DNA of 64,000 nucleotides from Terrimonas ferruginea DSM 30193. Its GTDB lineage: Bacteria > Bacteroidota > Bacteroidia > Chitinophagales > Chitinophagaceae. The notes beneath the pieces were generated by a model, which was given only the letters and a program-made list of their open reading frames with translations, made no database searches and was not told the DNA's origin. Position 1 is the first letter of the stretch, and each line of letters begins with the position of its first letter. A program made the translations under genes and the position numbers. The stretch spans positions 1-64,000 of the forward strand of contig NZ_AUDS01000020.1 of NCBI RefSeq assembly GCF_000425585.1. The letters are read 5' to 3'. Below are positions 42,412 to 52,261 of this stretch, in pieces.

Positions 42412-43782
42412 ATGAACCAAAATCGCTGGAACGATATACTCGCTTTCGACCTCGATGATCCTCCGGGAGAATATAGTTTTTCTATCCGCCTCGCCGCCGA
42501 AAATTACTGGACAAGATCATTCACCGAACAGGCCATTCTCGAGTATAAAAAGTTCATGTACCTGGCCGCTACCTCCGATACGTTGGTATCGCCCTCCGGT
42601 ATCGTTGATGAAGTATGGCATCAGCACCTCGTCTTCACAAAATCCTATCATGATTTTTGCGAAGTACTCGGTAAACAAATCCAACACGTGCCTTCCACAC
42701 GCAACAGGGAAGAGTTTCAAAAATTTCAACAGGCTAAAGAACGCACCGCCCAACTTTACGAGGAAACATTTGGTCCCCAACCAGTAAATATCTGGGCTTA
42801 CAACGGTATGTTCGAAAGCCTCCATCTTCCCAAAGCTAAATTGAAGATCAGAGCGTTTCTGGTAATCGGCATATTGGCATTGATCGGACTTACCATACCC
42901 GCTTATTTTTTATTACAACCATTCTATATAAAAATACCTAACCCGGATTTTGTGTATGGTTTGCTGTTCTTCTCCCTAACTGTTTTATTGCTGCTTGAAT
43001 TTTATAACAGAGCAATACTTAAGAAAATGGTATCCGGCTTCGATCGGTCGTCCTTCGTTTTTGACCTCTATCCATTCGAACTGATTTATCTGAAGACACG
43101 GGATTTGTCCAATGTTGTACATGGAGCCGTCAGTGAACTGGTAGACAAAGGAAAGGTGCTCGTCAAAAATCATTACTCCGTACAGCTATCCGACAATGAG
43201 CAAACCCTTAGCCAGGAACAACGGCAGATAACCTCCCTGCTATCCCCTGATGAAAGCACACACTATCCCAATCTGATGCGGGCCCTGCTTTTTAAGCCCG
43301 TTTTTTCAAATATCGCCGGGTCAATGGAGGCCTTTCGTAAATACTTTATCAAATCAAGGAGATTTGGCCGGCTTTTTTATTTCAATTTCGCAGCCTTATC
43401 AACCCTTATTCTGTTATCATTTACCAGGGTAGTTACCGGCACCCTGCGCGAAAAACCTGTTGTTGTAATAACCATGCTCACCTTCGGTCTGATTGTTATC
43501 AGCATTGTATTTCTGCTCCGCCTGACCAATCAGGTGGCCACGCTCACAGTTCCCTCAATATATAAAAGCCAGGAAATTCGAACCAGACCAGTAGATAGTA
43601 GCTGGCAATGGCAATATTTTCTATTTGGGGCGGCAGTTTTGGCTACAAGTTTCACCTCGCTAATAGAGCGGATGAAACAATCCAGTGTTGGAACTGCAGG
43701 ATCAGATAACTCCGGATCTTCCTGTGGCTCTTCTTGCGGAAGCAGTTGCGGAAGTTCCTGCGGCGGATGCGGCGGGGATTAA
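42412..43782 (+). CDS. Membrane protein with GRDP-like N-terminus and TIGR04222-like C-terminus
   Basis: 456 aa. N-terminal ~120 residues match the glycine-rich-domain protein (GRDP) pattern: IVDEVWHQHLVFTKSYHDFC. Then two TM helices (~145-205), a soluble part (residues ~210-320) with DLYPFELIYLKTRDLSNVVH as in TIGR04222 proteins, and two more TM helices (~335-375). The C-terminus is a run of SCGSSCGSSCGSSCGGCGGD, possibly a metal or thiol cluster. Probably outside the toxin island. Confidence 0.78.
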   Translation: MNQNRWNDILAFDLDDPPGEYSFSIRLAAENYWTRSFTEQAILEYKKFMYLAATSDTLVSPSGIVDEVWHQHLVFTKSYHDFCEVLGKQIQHVPSTRNREEFQKFQQAKERTAQLYEETFGPQPVNIWAYNGMFESLHLPKAKLKIRAFLVIGILALIGLTIPAYFLLQPFYIKIPNPDFVYGLLFFSLTVLLLLEFYNRAILKKMVSGFDRSSFVFDLYPFELIYLKTRDLSNVVHGAVSELVDKGKVLVKNHYSVQLSDNEQTLSQEQRQITSLLSPDESTHYPNLMRALLFKPVFSNIAGSMEAFRKYFIKSRRFGRLFYFNFAALSTLILLSFTRVVTGTLREKPVVVITMLTFGLIVISIVFLLRLTNQVATLTVPSIYKSQEIRTRPVDSSWQWQYFLFGAAVLATSFTSLIERMKQSSVGTAGSDNSGSSCGSSCGSSCGSSCGGCGGD

Positions 43783-44147
43783 GTCAAAAGCCAAAAAGAG
43801 CTATAAGTGAATAAGTCAGTCTCTGAACAGGTTAATGCGGAAAGCATTTATTGACTTATTCACCTATTCACTGATTGCCCCCGGCCGTTTACCCGCTAAA
43901 CCCTCCACCTGTCCGGTTTCCCCCAAAAAACCTTATTTTTGATAGAATAGGAAGCTGAAGAACCGGCTACGCCGGTCGTGATAAATGACACTTGTGCCGA
44001 CCGGTCTGTGAGGATAATATTGTTGCACTAACCTGATCTATATATAATACCATGCTTGCCGACCCACGGCATGCACAGGTGTTGTGCAACATTTACATCC
44101 CCACTTTTCTTCTTCAACTTCCTGCAAACAATATTTTTACGCATTTT
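43783..44147. repeat. Intergenic region with word repeats
   Basis: AGTCAAAAGCC and GTGAATAAGTC-type words start at the stop of the previous gene and recur inverted near 43850-43870. A GTTGCAC/GTGCAAC inverted pair lies near 44022 and 44090. No gene seen. Confidence 0.6.
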
Positions 44148-44155
44148 TATTTTTA
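44148..44155 (+). promoter_or_regulatory. -7 box (TATTTTTA) for ricT
   Basis: One mismatch to TAnnTTTG, ending 4 nt before the ATG at 44160. Confidence 0.4.
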
Positions 44156-44159
44156 AGAT

Positions 44160-45278
44160 ATGGGATGTAGTAGTTGTGGAACCGCTACCGGGGGCAAACC
44201 CGGAGGTTGCAAAAGCAACGGCGGTTGCAGCACAGGCGGTTGTAACCGGATGAACACTTACGACTGGTTGCGCAATATGCCCATGGTAGACCAGGAGAGC
44301 TATTGCAAAGTCGTCGAAGTAAGCTTCAATAAAGGAACACGCAAGGATTTTTTCCGTAATACCACCCTTCAGCAGTTCGAAAAAGGCGACCTCATCACCG
44401 TGGAAGGAGTCAGCGGTTTCGACGTCGGCGAAATTTCCCTGACCGGCGAAATCGTTCGCCTCCAGATGAAAAAACGCAACGTCCGCGAGGAAAATCCTGA
44501 AATGAAAAAGGTCCTTCGTTACGCCTCCGACCGCGATCTGGATCTCATGAAACAGAACAAGGCCCGTGAACCGGAAGCCGTGATCCGCAGCCGCGCCATC
44601 GCCAAACAACTCAAACTGGACATGAAGATCAGCCAGGTAGAGATGCAGGCCGACGGACGCAAGGCAACTTTCTTTTACATCGCCGACGGCCGTGTCGATT
44701 TCCGCGAACTCATCAAAGTTTACGCCTCCGAGTTTAAAGTAAAAGTGGAAATGCGCCAGATCGGTGCACGCCAGGAAGCCGGAAAAGTAGGCGGTATCGG
44801 CAGTTGCGGCCGCGAACTTTGCTGCAGCACATGGCTCACCGATTTCAAATCGGTGAACACGACCATGGCCCGCTACCAAAACCTGTCCATCAACCAGACC
44901 AAACTCAGCGGTCAGTGCGGCCGCCTGAAATGTTGTCTGAATTATGAACTCGATACCTACCTCGATGCTTTGCAGCATTTCCCCAACAACTGCGATACCA
45001 TCCAGGTAGCCAAAGGCACGGCCTATCTCGTTAAAAAAGATATTTTCAAAAACCTTATGTGGTATTCCATCCAGGGAAGCACCACGCAATATCCGCTTGC
45101 TATCGACAGCGTAAAACGGATCAAATCGCAAAACCAGCAGGGCATCATCCCCGAAGAACTCGAAACAGTAGAGGTTACTTCCAATAAACCGAAAGAAGTA
45201 GAACCGGAGTTCGTAGATGTAGTGGGACAAATCAGCCTGCGCAGCCTCGAGAAAGCCGATCGTAAACGCCGCCATTAG
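44160..45278 (+). CDS. ricT: RicT-type PSP1 iron-sulfur protein, ended by an internal amber codon
   Basis: RicT/YaaT family; in Bacillus, RicAFT bind 4Fe-4S clusters and help RNA maturation with RNase Y. The N-terminus has a cysteine/glycine-rich stretch (CKSNGGCSTGGC). The PSP1 core shows GSCGRELCCSTWLTDFKSVN and KLSGQCGRLKCCLNYELDTY, the conserved cysteines. The product stops at TAG (45276-45278) after DRKRRH, but 112 more codons rich in Q, G, N and R continue in frame to TAA (45615-45617), so the amber probably replaced a Gln codon (CAG). Confidence 0.9.
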   Translation: MGCSSCGTATGGKPGGCKSNGGCSTGGCNRMNTYDWLRNMPMVDQESYCKVVEVSFNKGTRKDFFRNTTLQQFEKGDLITVEGVSGFDVGEISLTGEIVRLQMKKRNVREENPEMKKVLRYASDRDLDLMKQNKAREPEAVIRSRAIAKQLKLDMKISQVEMQADGRKATFFYIADGRVDFRELIKVYASEFKVKVEMRQIGARQEAGKVGGIGSCGRELCCSTWLTDFKSVNTTMARYQNLSINQTKLSGQCGRLKCCLNYELDTYLDALQHFPNNCDTIQVAKGTAYLVKKDIFKNLMWYSIQGSTTQYPLAIDSVKRIKSQNQQGIIPEELETVEVTSNKPKEVEPEFVDVVGQISLRSLEKADRKRRH

Positions 45279-45617
45279 CAAAAAGCCAAACAACAGGGCG
45301 GCGGACAAAGACTTTCTTCAGAAGGTAGCCGTCCACCGCAAAGACAAGGCGGCGAGGGCAAGCAGCAACAGGGAAACAACCCACAGCAAAACCGGCAGCA
45401 GCGCCCCAATCCCAACCAGCAGCAACAACAACGTCGCTCCGGCGGACAGGGCGGACAACAACAGAAACCGGCAAACGAAGGTCAGCAGAAATCAGGAGGG
45501 CGCAATCAGCAACAGCCGCAACAAAGAGGTCAACGCCCGCCGCGCGCCCAGGGAGGTGGCAATCAATCGCGACCCAATAATAATAACAATAAACAGACGC
45601 CGCCGAAGGAAGGCTAA
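45279..45617 (+). other. In-frame Q/G/N-rich extension after the ricT amber codon
   Basis: 112 codons in phase 0 with ricT, beginning QKAKQQGGGQRL and ending QTPPKEG then TAA. Low complexity, strongly biased to CAG/CAA, GGC, AAC and CGC. No stop interrupts it, and no start codon of its own fits. A read-through product or a decayed tail are the two readings. Confidence 0.75.
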
Positions 45618-45753
45618 ACAGCCGTTATAAGTTTTAAGCGTCGCTCTGAGCTTGCCCGAAGTTTCGGGCGAAGAGTAATAGGTTATAAGTAAACAGCCAT
45701 GGAGCCTCAGGCACCATGACTGTTTTATTGACGATTGACGATTCACTGATTGC
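45618..45753. repeat. Word repeats and hairpin after ricT
   Basis: ACAGCCGTTATAAGT-type repeat identical to that at 5222-5236 begins right after the stop. A hairpin GCCCGAA-GT-TTCGGGC lies at about 45654-45669. Confidence 0.7.
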
Positions 45754-48702
45754 CTACTTCACCTGTGGCTCAAATCCCGGACCCGTTGCCGGGGAATCAA
45801 GCAGCACCCGATACAACTCATCCTGAACTTTCCCTCTTACACCCAGGTTCGACAACTTTGAATTATTACGCGTTGGATAAACACGGTTAGATAAAAAGAT
45901 ATAGAGAATATTATACTGCGGATCCACCCACACACAAGTGCCTGTATAACCGGTATGGCCAAAGGTCATCGGCGATACGCGCACCGATGGATAAGGATCT
46001 TTGCGGGTGGCATTGTCTTTTTCCGGTTTGTCGAATCCCAGACCGCGACGGCTGATATCACTTTTATAGGCGGTGAATTCGCGGATCGTTTCCAGCTTCA
46101 GCAATCGCTGGCCATTTAACTCGCCTCCATTCAACATCATCTGATACATTTTTCCCAAATCGTATGCGCTGGAGAAAAGCCCCGCATGACCGGCCACGCC
46201 GCCAAACATCGACGCTCCTTCATCATGTACATCGCCACGCAATAGTTGCATCCGGAAAAAATCATCACGTTCTGTCGGAATAATGCGTGCGGGAGGGAAA
46301 CGGTCCAGCGGATGATAACCCGTGGTCACCATGTTCATTTTATCATAGAAGCTTTCCTTTACATATTGATCCAGCGGCTTGCCGCTGATCGCCTCCACAA
46401 TTTTTCCCAGGAAAATAAAATCGTTGTCGCTGTAAACGTATTTGTTCTTGTCGCCAAGCGGACTGTCCAATATACGTTTGCGGATGGTGTCCTGCCAGTC
46501 GGCACGAATATACATGTGTTCGGCTACGCGCAGAGGAAAGCGATCGGATGGCAACGCGGCATAGATCGAGGTATCGGGACGGCCGGTTGCCTTGTCCATC
46601 GTTTCCTTATAAAATTGTATAAAGGAAACCAACCCTGCCTGGTGCAGCAGGATGTCCTCAATTTTCAACTTGGCCTTATTCGTTTTTTTTACCCAGGACA
46701 GGTAATCACTCAGTTTTTTTTTTAATTCGAGATCGCCGTCTTCGTAAAGTTTCATCACTGAAAGCGTGGTCGCCGATATTTTGGTCACCGAAGCAAGATC
46801 GAAGATGTCATCGAGCTGTACCGCAGGCGATGGTTCATATTCCTGCGTGCCAAATGCTTTGTGGTATACGATCTCACCGTCTTTTGCGGCTAATACCACG
46901 CATCCGGGAAATGCTTTTTTGGCAATGCCGTCATTCACGATCGAGTCGATTGCTTTGAAGCGTTCGCCACCAACAGGGAAAAGATGTGTTTCTCCTAATT
47001 GCAGTTGAATGCCGTCGCCATATTTCCAGTTGCACACACGTACAGGAAGTTTTCCTTCGGCTACAAATTGTCCCTGCAGCCAGTCGGCGGCATTGTTTTG
47101 AAAAATATCATCATTCTCCTGGCAGGCAACCAGTGTATGGGCCTGGCAGAAATTGGCAACGGATAGTACGTTTCCAAACACCATCGTAATAGAACGGTCG
47201 GTGTTGAGTTGCTGCCAGAACTTGATCGCATTGGCGCTGATGCCAAAATTGTTGGAGCGGCCGAGATTGATATTGTGTATGCCGATTACTACCGCATCAT
47301 ATTTACCTTCCTGGATGGTTTTCACGATGGTGCCGCCTTTGGGCAGGTCATCTTTATTGCTAAAGAAATAAGTGTCCGCACCCAGGTCATCTTTCAAACG
47401 CTGGCCGAAGGCGTTGATTTCCGACGTGCCGATTCCTACGTATGCGATCTTCTGTGTTTTTTTCAGTGGCAGCTGCATATAATCGTTGCGGAAAGTTGTT
47501 GGATTTACCATCTTCAGCAACGTAAGTGTTTTGCGTGCCGCTTCTTTGCGGATGGCATCCGTTTTCGCATTGAGTTCTTCTGTAAGATTCTCCAGGCTCA
47601 CACGTTGCTCCTGGTTGAGCCCCAGGCGATATTTTTCACGCAGTACTTTTTTACATTTTTCATCGATCTGGTCCCAGGTGAGTTTTTTGTCCTTGATGGC
47701 CTTCCTGATCGCATCGATGGATTCGGGCACACTGGCAGGAAGACACAGCATATCATTGCCAGCGATCAACGCTTCAACAGCGATGGTGCCGCCGGGAAAA
47801 TATTTTGCCACGCCTTTCATTTCCAATGCATCGGTAAATGTCAGTCCCTGGAATCCGAGGTCGTTACGCAGAATACCGGTCACACTGTTTTTGGAAATGG
47901 AGGTTGCGCGGTTCGGTGTGTTATCAATCGAAGGAATAGACAAATGCGCCACCATCACACTGGCCACACCGGCTTTGATGAGCGCGCGGAAAGGTACCAG
48001 CTCCAGCGAATCCAACTGACTGCGTACTTTTTTTATAACGGGCAGATCGAAGTGTGAGTCCACATCTACATCACCATGACCGGGAAAGTGTTTGGCGCAA
48101 GCCATGATACCCGCGTCCTGCATACCGCGCATGTACGCGATACCGAGTGCGGTTACCTTGTCTTTGTCTTCACCGAAAGAACGGTAACCGATCACGGGGT
48201 TATTGGGATTGTTGTTGATGTCTACAACCGGTGCATAGTTCACATGCACACCAAGACGTTTATGTTGCTCTCCTACTGCAAGCCCCATGCGGTAGACCAA
48301 TCCGGTATCGGATGTGGCGCCGAGTGTGAGTTGGTAAGGAAAACGGGTTACGCTGTCGAGGCGCATACCCAGGCCATATTCACCATCGATGGTCACCATC
48401 AGCGGCGTTTTGGCGATCTGCTGGTAGTAATTGGTCAGGTTGGCCTGCCGGACCGGACCACCCTGGAAAAAACAGAGGGCACCGACATTATATTTCTGAA
48501 TATCATTCGCCACTTTGGCCACATGATCCGGACCGAGATTGGAATGAGCGCGGATCACCATCAATTGGGCAATCCTTTCATCCTTGCTGAGTTTTTTAAA
48601 AACACTGTCTACCCACTTTTCTTCGGAAAGACGGCTGTGGTACTGTGCCTGTGCAAACAAGGGTGCGAGAAAAAAAATTGCGAGTAATTTGCTGATCCTC
48701 AT
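45754..48702 (-). CDS. GH3 beta-N-acetylglucosaminidase fused to serine hydrolase (beta-lactamase-like)
   Basis: 982 aa from MRISKLLAIFFLAPLFAQAQ, a signal peptide (an upstream ATG at 48753 adds 17 residues). GH3 domain ~20-400, NagZ-type: KHFPGHGDVDVDSHFDLP near 204 with the catalytic His loop, and the nucleophile Asp in TFTDALEMKGV. C-terminal class C beta-lactamase/esterase domain from ~600: SxxK in LASVTKISATT (~635), YSDNDF, and HTGYTGT. Acts in the periplasm, probably on muropeptides or amino-sugar polymers. A -7 box (TATTTTTA, minus strand) is at 48740-48747. GH3/beta-lactamase fusions are known in Bacteroidota. Confidence 0.93.
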   Translation of the reverse strand: MRISKLLAIFFLAPLFAQAQYHSRLSEEKWVDSVFKKLSKDERIAQLMVIRAHSNLGPDHVAKVANDIQKYNVGALCFFQGGPVRQANLTNYYQQIAKTPLMVTIDGEYGLGMRLDSVTRFPYQLTLGATSDTGLVYRMGLAVGEQHKRLGVHVNYAPVVDINNNPNNPVIGYRSFGEDKDKVTALGIAYMRGMQDAGIMACAKHFPGHGDVDVDSHFDLPVIKKVRSQLDSLELVPFRALIKAGVASVMVAHLSIPSIDNTPNRATSISKNSVTGILRNDLGFQGLTFTDALEMKGVAKYFPGGTIAVEALIAGNDMLCLPASVPESIDAIRKAIKDKKLTWDQIDEKCKKVLREKYRLGLNQEQRVSLENLTEELNAKTDAIRKEAARKTLTLLKMVNPTTFRNDYMQLPLKKTQKIAYVGIGTSEINAFGQRLKDDLGADTYFFSNKDDLPKGGTIVKTIQEGKYDAVVIGIHNINLGRSNNFGISANAIKFWQQLNTDRSITMVFGNVLSVANFCQAHTLVACQENDDIFQNNAADWLQGQFVAEGKLPVRVCNWKYGDGIQLQLGETHLFPVGGERFKAIDSIVNDGIAKKAFPGCVVLAAKDGEIVYHKAFGTQEYEPSPAVQLDDIFDLASVTKISATTLSVMKLYEDGDLELKKKLSDYLSWVKKTNKAKLKIEDILLHQAGLVSFIQFYKETMDKATGRPDTSIYAALPSDRFPLRVAEHMYIRADWQDTIRKRILDSPLGDKNKYVYSDNDFIFLGKIVEAISGKPLDQYVKESFYDKMNMVTTGYHPLDRFPPARIIPTERDDFFRMQLLRGDVHDEGASMFGGVAGHAGLFSSAYDLGKMYQMMLNGGELNGQRLLKLETIREFTAYKSDISRRGLGFDKPEKDNATRKDPYPSVRVSPMTFGHTGYTGTCVWVDPQYNILYIFLSNRVYPTRNNSKLSNLGVRGKVQDELYRVLLDSPATGPGFEPQVK

Positions 48703-48946
48703 GTCAAAAAAGTGTTGTTTAGCCAATGCGGGGAAAAAATAAAAATAGGTCATTTAACTCATTGATCGGGATTGCAATTCATTAAAAAATGCCAAAAATC
48801 TATGCCGGAAATTGCGGGCGCTCTTGCGCTGCAACCCTTGTCTGACTTAAGTTTTCACCTGTTTGCCCATCATTTGCCGCGTGGGTGGTTGTGTTTATTG
48901 CGTTAGCAGGGATGCGGATTGATGCGGGAAGTGGTAAAAAACAAAG

Positions 48947-48970
48947 CGCCCGCTTCAGCTTGCGGGCGTT
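48947..48970. terminator. Hairpin before mutL
   Basis: CGCCCGC...GCGGGCG stem with a weak T-run, just upstream of the mutL -7 box. It may insulate mutL; role uncertain. Confidence 0.4.
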
Positions 48971-48975
48971 TATCC

Positions 48976-48983
48976 TACATTTG
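48976..48983 (+). promoter_or_regulatory. -7 box (TACATTTG) for mutL
   Basis: Perfect TAnnTTTG ending 21 nt before the chosen GTG at 49005 (12 nt before TTG 48996). Confidence 0.5.
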
Positions 48984-49004
48984 TAGCTTAAATTTTTGTC
49001 ATCG

Positions 49005-50837
49005 GTGGCGGATAAGATTGTTTTATTACCGGATAATATTGCGAACCAGATTGCGGCGGGAGAAGTGATTCAGCGTCCGGCAAGTGCTGTGAAGGAGTTA
49101 TTGGAAAATGCGGTGGACGCGGGTGCCACCGAAATCAAACTGATTATCCAGGATGCAGGCAAAGCCCTTCTGCAGGTGATCGACAACGGCTCCGGCATGA
49201 GCGAAACGGACGCGCGCATGTGTTTCGAACGGCACGCTACTTCCAAGATCCGTAACATCGACGACCTTTTTCATATCCGCACGATGGGCTTCCGCGGTGA
49301 AGCGCTCGCCTCCATCGCCGCCGTGGCACAGGTGGAACTCAAAACAAAAAGAGAACAGGACGAATCCGGTACCTACATCGAAGTAGACAATAGCACTGTG
49401 CGCCGCCAGGAACCGGTTGCCGCGGCCACCGGCACCAGCATCGCCATGAAGAACCTGTTCTTCAACGTACCTGCCAGGAGAAATTTTTTGAAAAGCAATG
49501 CCGCCGAAATGCGTCACATCGTGGATGAGTTCACGCGTGTGGCGATGTCGTTTCCCCATATTCTTTTTACCCTTACCAGCAACGGGCAGCAACTGTTTCA
49601 CCTCGAAGCAGGCAGTCTGAAACAACGCATCGTACAATTGCTCGGCAATAACTATCAAACCAAAATGGTAACGGTAAAAGAAGATACCGATTACATGAAC
49701 ATCTATGGTTTTGCGGGCAAACCGGAAACAGCTAAAAAAACCAGGGGAGATCAATACTTTTTCGTCAACAACCGGTTTATCAAAAGCGGTTACCTGCATC
49801 ATGCGTTGATGAGTGCTTACCAGGAGATGATCCCGGCAGACAGCTTTCCCATGTATGTATTGTTCATCGATCTCGATCCCACGCAGGTGGACGTGAACGT
49901 GCATCCGACCAAACAGGAGATCAAGTTTGAAGACGAAAAAATTGTATATGCTTTTGTGCAGGCGGCCGTTAAACATGCGCTCGCACAATACAGTGTAACT
50001 CCCGCACTCGACTTTGATCTCGATGCTTCCATTCAGCAATTGTCATCTATTCAACAGCCGTTTACCGATGAAAGAAAAAGTTCGGCCTCTTCCACATCGT
50101 TGTTCCAGGGCTTTACGCAAAAGAACCAGGCCCACCTGATCGAAAAGAATTCGGAAGGACTGCGTCACTGGAAAGATCTTTATGAAGCGCCGAAAGTACC
50201 GCAGCCGATAGAAAAAGAATTTCCGGAGGAAATACCGGCAGCATTACACGCTGCGCCGGCGGGCATTGCGGACGATGCGGAACTCTTTCAAATCCAGAAT
50301 ACCTATATCGTGTTCCCGTCTGCGCGCGGGTTTCTGCTGATCCATCAGCAAGCGGCGCACGAGCGGATCTTATACGAACAACTTACGAAGGCCAGCGCCG
50401 CATCACCGATCGCCATGCAGCAAAGTCTGTTCCCGGCAACACTGGAGCTGACGCCCTCCGATGCGGTGATATTGGAAGAACTGATTCCCGATTTGCGGGA
50501 ATTAGGTTATCTCGTGGAGCCGTTTGGCAAACATACATTCCTGATACAGGGATCGCCTGCCGACCTTGGGCATGGCAATGAAAAGCATATAGTAGATATG
50601 CTGATAGAGCAATACAAACACTTCAGTTCGGAGCTTAAATTTTCCCGCAGGGAAAAATTGATCCGCTCCCTGGCGCGGCAGCAGGCGGTGAAGGGAGGCA
50701 CGCGGTTAACCGAGCGCGAAATGCGTCAACTCATCAATGATCTGTTTACCTGTGAGATCGCCAATACATCGCCGGAAGGCAACCCGGTATTCCTGGAGTT
50801 CCGGCAGGAGCAACTGGAAAAAATGTTTGGCCGCTGA
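49005..50837 (+). CDS. mutL: DNA mismatch repair protein MutL
   Basis: 610 aa; GTG start gives MADKIVLLPDNIANQIAAGE, matching the family N-terminus (TTG 48996 is the alternative). GHKL ATPase motifs: ELLENAVDAG, DNGSGM, TMGFRGEALASIAAV. The C-terminal dimerisation domain lies after ~400. No DQHAxxE-type endonuclease motif is seen; the region reads HQQAAHERILYEQL, so endonuclease activity is not clear. Confidence 0.96.
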   Translation: MADKIVLLPDNIANQIAAGEVIQRPASAVKELLENAVDAGATEIKLIIQDAGKALLQVIDNGSGMSETDARMCFERHATSKIRNIDDLFHIRTMGFRGEALASIAAVAQVELKTKREQDESGTYIEVDNSTVRRQEPVAAATGTSIAMKNLFFNVPARRNFLKSNAAEMRHIVDEFTRVAMSFPHILFTLTSNGQQLFHLEAGSLKQRIVQLLGNNYQTKMVTVKEDTDYMNIYGFAGKPETAKKTRGDQYFFVNNRFIKSGYLHHALMSAYQEMIPADSFPMYVLFIDLDPTQVDVNVHPTKQEIKFEDEKIVYAFVQAAVKHALAQYSVTPALDFDLDASIQQLSSIQQPFTDERKSSASSTSLFQGFTQKNQAHLIEKNSEGLRHWKDLYEAPKVPQPIEKEFPEEIPAALHAAPAGIADDAELFQIQNTYIVFPSARGFLLIHQQAAHERILYEQLTKASAASPIAMQQSLFPATLELTPSDAVILEELIPDLRELGYLVEPFGKHTFLIQGSPADLGHGNEKHIVDMLIEQYKHFSSELKFSRREKLIRSLARQQAVKGGTRLTEREMRQLINDLFTCEIANTSPEGNPVFLEFRQEQLEKMFGR

Positions 50838-52130
50838 TCAGTAACGCCGTCTTACTTCCTGTAAAAATTTCTCTACCGCCCTGCGTACTTCCGTAGCAGA
50901 AGCCTGGTGATTATTCACAATTACTGAGAAGATCAGTTGTTTACCTTTTTGTGTGTACATAAAACCACTCAACGCCACAACGCCGGAGAGGGTTCCTGTT
51001 TTTGCATAAAAATAACCACTGTCCTGTTTGTAATAGCTGCTGATGGTTCCCTGTCCGCCGGTCGCAAAAATGCCTTTGATGCGTTCCATTCCGAAATCAT
51101 TGCGCATGCGGTCGAGTATCGTCACAAAATCGCGCGGGCTGAAAAGATTGTAACGGCTAAGTCCCGATCCATCGACCCAGCGTGGAGGTTGCGGAAGATC
51201 TTTGAGTGCCGATTTTAATAAGGTATCGATCACCCTGTAATCACTCATTACACCGAGCAACCGGTCGCTGACCATCAGGAGGCTTTGCTCTGCAAAAAAA
51301 TTATCACTGCGGTGCATCATCGGGCGCAGCATGCTATCGGCGGGCTGCGAATGAATCACGTTATATACCGGCATTTTTTCATTGGTAACGGCGCGCATCG
51401 CAACTTTTCGTTTCAGCATATTATTCAATATGTCGAGCGACGTGTGATAACCTCTCGTTACGTAAGGAATTTCAGCAGCGCGTAGTTTTTCGCGGCCACT
51501 GACAACGGTGAACTTATTCTCGGCCAATTCTCTTTTAACAGAAGAACGTGTTCCGTTTGATAAAGTAAAAGAGTCTTTCAGGAATGCGGGTGCAACGGAT
51601 AAACTTTCTCCCGGCATCGAAACACGCACGGTGTTTCCGTAGGCAGGCAAAGGGCTTCTTTCCGCCATATAAGGTTCATCATAATCGTTCCACGACCATC
51701 CGGAACCCAACGCATTTTCCGACCAATTGCTGGTAAGCCAACGCACGCTGTCGGCGGTCATGATAGATTCGAGGAAACTATATACCGGTTGATTTTTATA
51801 ATCGCTGTGCAGGAGCGTGGGATCGCCGGTTGCCTGTAAAAGATACCCTTCACCTGTGCGGGAATATTTCAGGCCATCGAGGCTATCGCCCAGGTATTTC
51901 ATCGCCACATAACAGGTGGGGATCTTAGTGTTGCTGGCCGGTACAAAATATTTATCTCCCTGGTGGTCGTAGATATATTGACCGGTGCCGGCGTCATATA
52001 TCGAAATGCCCACATGCGCTGTTTTCAACGCGTTTGTATTCAACACTTCTTTTTCCGCCGTGCGGGAAATGTAACGGTTGTTGGAGCACGCGGATAGAAA
52101 GATGATAAACAGATAGAAAAATCTTTTCAT
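50838..52130 (-). CDS. dacB: PBP4-type D-alanyl-D-alanine carboxypeptidase (lipoprotein)
   Basis: 430 aa, S13 (DacB) family; trims or cleaves peptidoglycan peptides in the periplasm. Lipobox FLSACSNN. Motifs: SxxK in PASNTKIPTCY, SDN in HRSDNFFAEQ, and KTG in YFYAKTGTLSGVVALSGF. Convergent with mutL without intergenic gap. TTTTGAATT-type words occur in its 5' region at 52131-52160. Confidence 0.9.
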   Translation of the reverse strand: MKRFFYLFIIFLSACSNNRYISRTAEKEVLNTNALKTAHVGISIYDAGTGQYIYDHQGDKYFVPASNTKIPTCYVAMKYLGDSLDGLKYSRTGEGYLLQATGDPTLLHSDYKNQPVYSFLESIMTADSVRWLTSNWSENALGSGWSWNDYDEPYMAERSPLPAYGNTVRVSMPGESLSVAPAFLKDSFTLSNGTRSSVKRELAENKFTVVSGREKLRAAEIPYVTRGYHTSLDILNNMLKRKVAMRAVTNEKMPVYNVIHSQPADSMLRPMMHRSDNFFAEQSLLMVSDRLLGVMSDYRVIDTLLKSALKDLPQPPRWVDGSGLSRYNLFSPRDFVTILDRMRNDFGMERIKGIFATGGQGTISSYYKQDSGYFYAKTGTLSGVVALSGFMYTQKGKQLIFSVIVNNHQASATEVRRAVEKFLQEVRRRY

Positions 52131-52261
52131 GCTAATTCAAAATTCAAAAGTCAAAAAAAGAAAAAGAATGAATGGTGAATAGTCAACCGTCAATAAGTGT
52201 ATAGGCCAATAGCGCTCCCTGTACCATGCTTCATGTATACACGAACGGTACTTAAGACTTA
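52131..52261. repeat. Word repeats and imperfect palindrome
   Basis: TTCAAAAGTCAAAA words, GAATGGTGAATAG words, then an imperfect palindrome (52221-52251) containing TGTATACACGAA, related to those at 0.2 and 24.4 kb. The AGTTTTAAGTAATAAGT word at 52255-52275 supplies the last codons and the stop of the next gene. Confidence 0.75.

Noticed and set aside
44028-45308. 426-codon open frame on the minus strand opposite ricT
   Set aside because: Shadow of ricT; composition follows the antisense of a coding gene and no motif is seen.
47209-48057. 282-codon plus-strand open frame opposite the GH3 fusion gene
   Set aside because: Lies wholly inside a gene with recognised GH3 motifs on the other strand.
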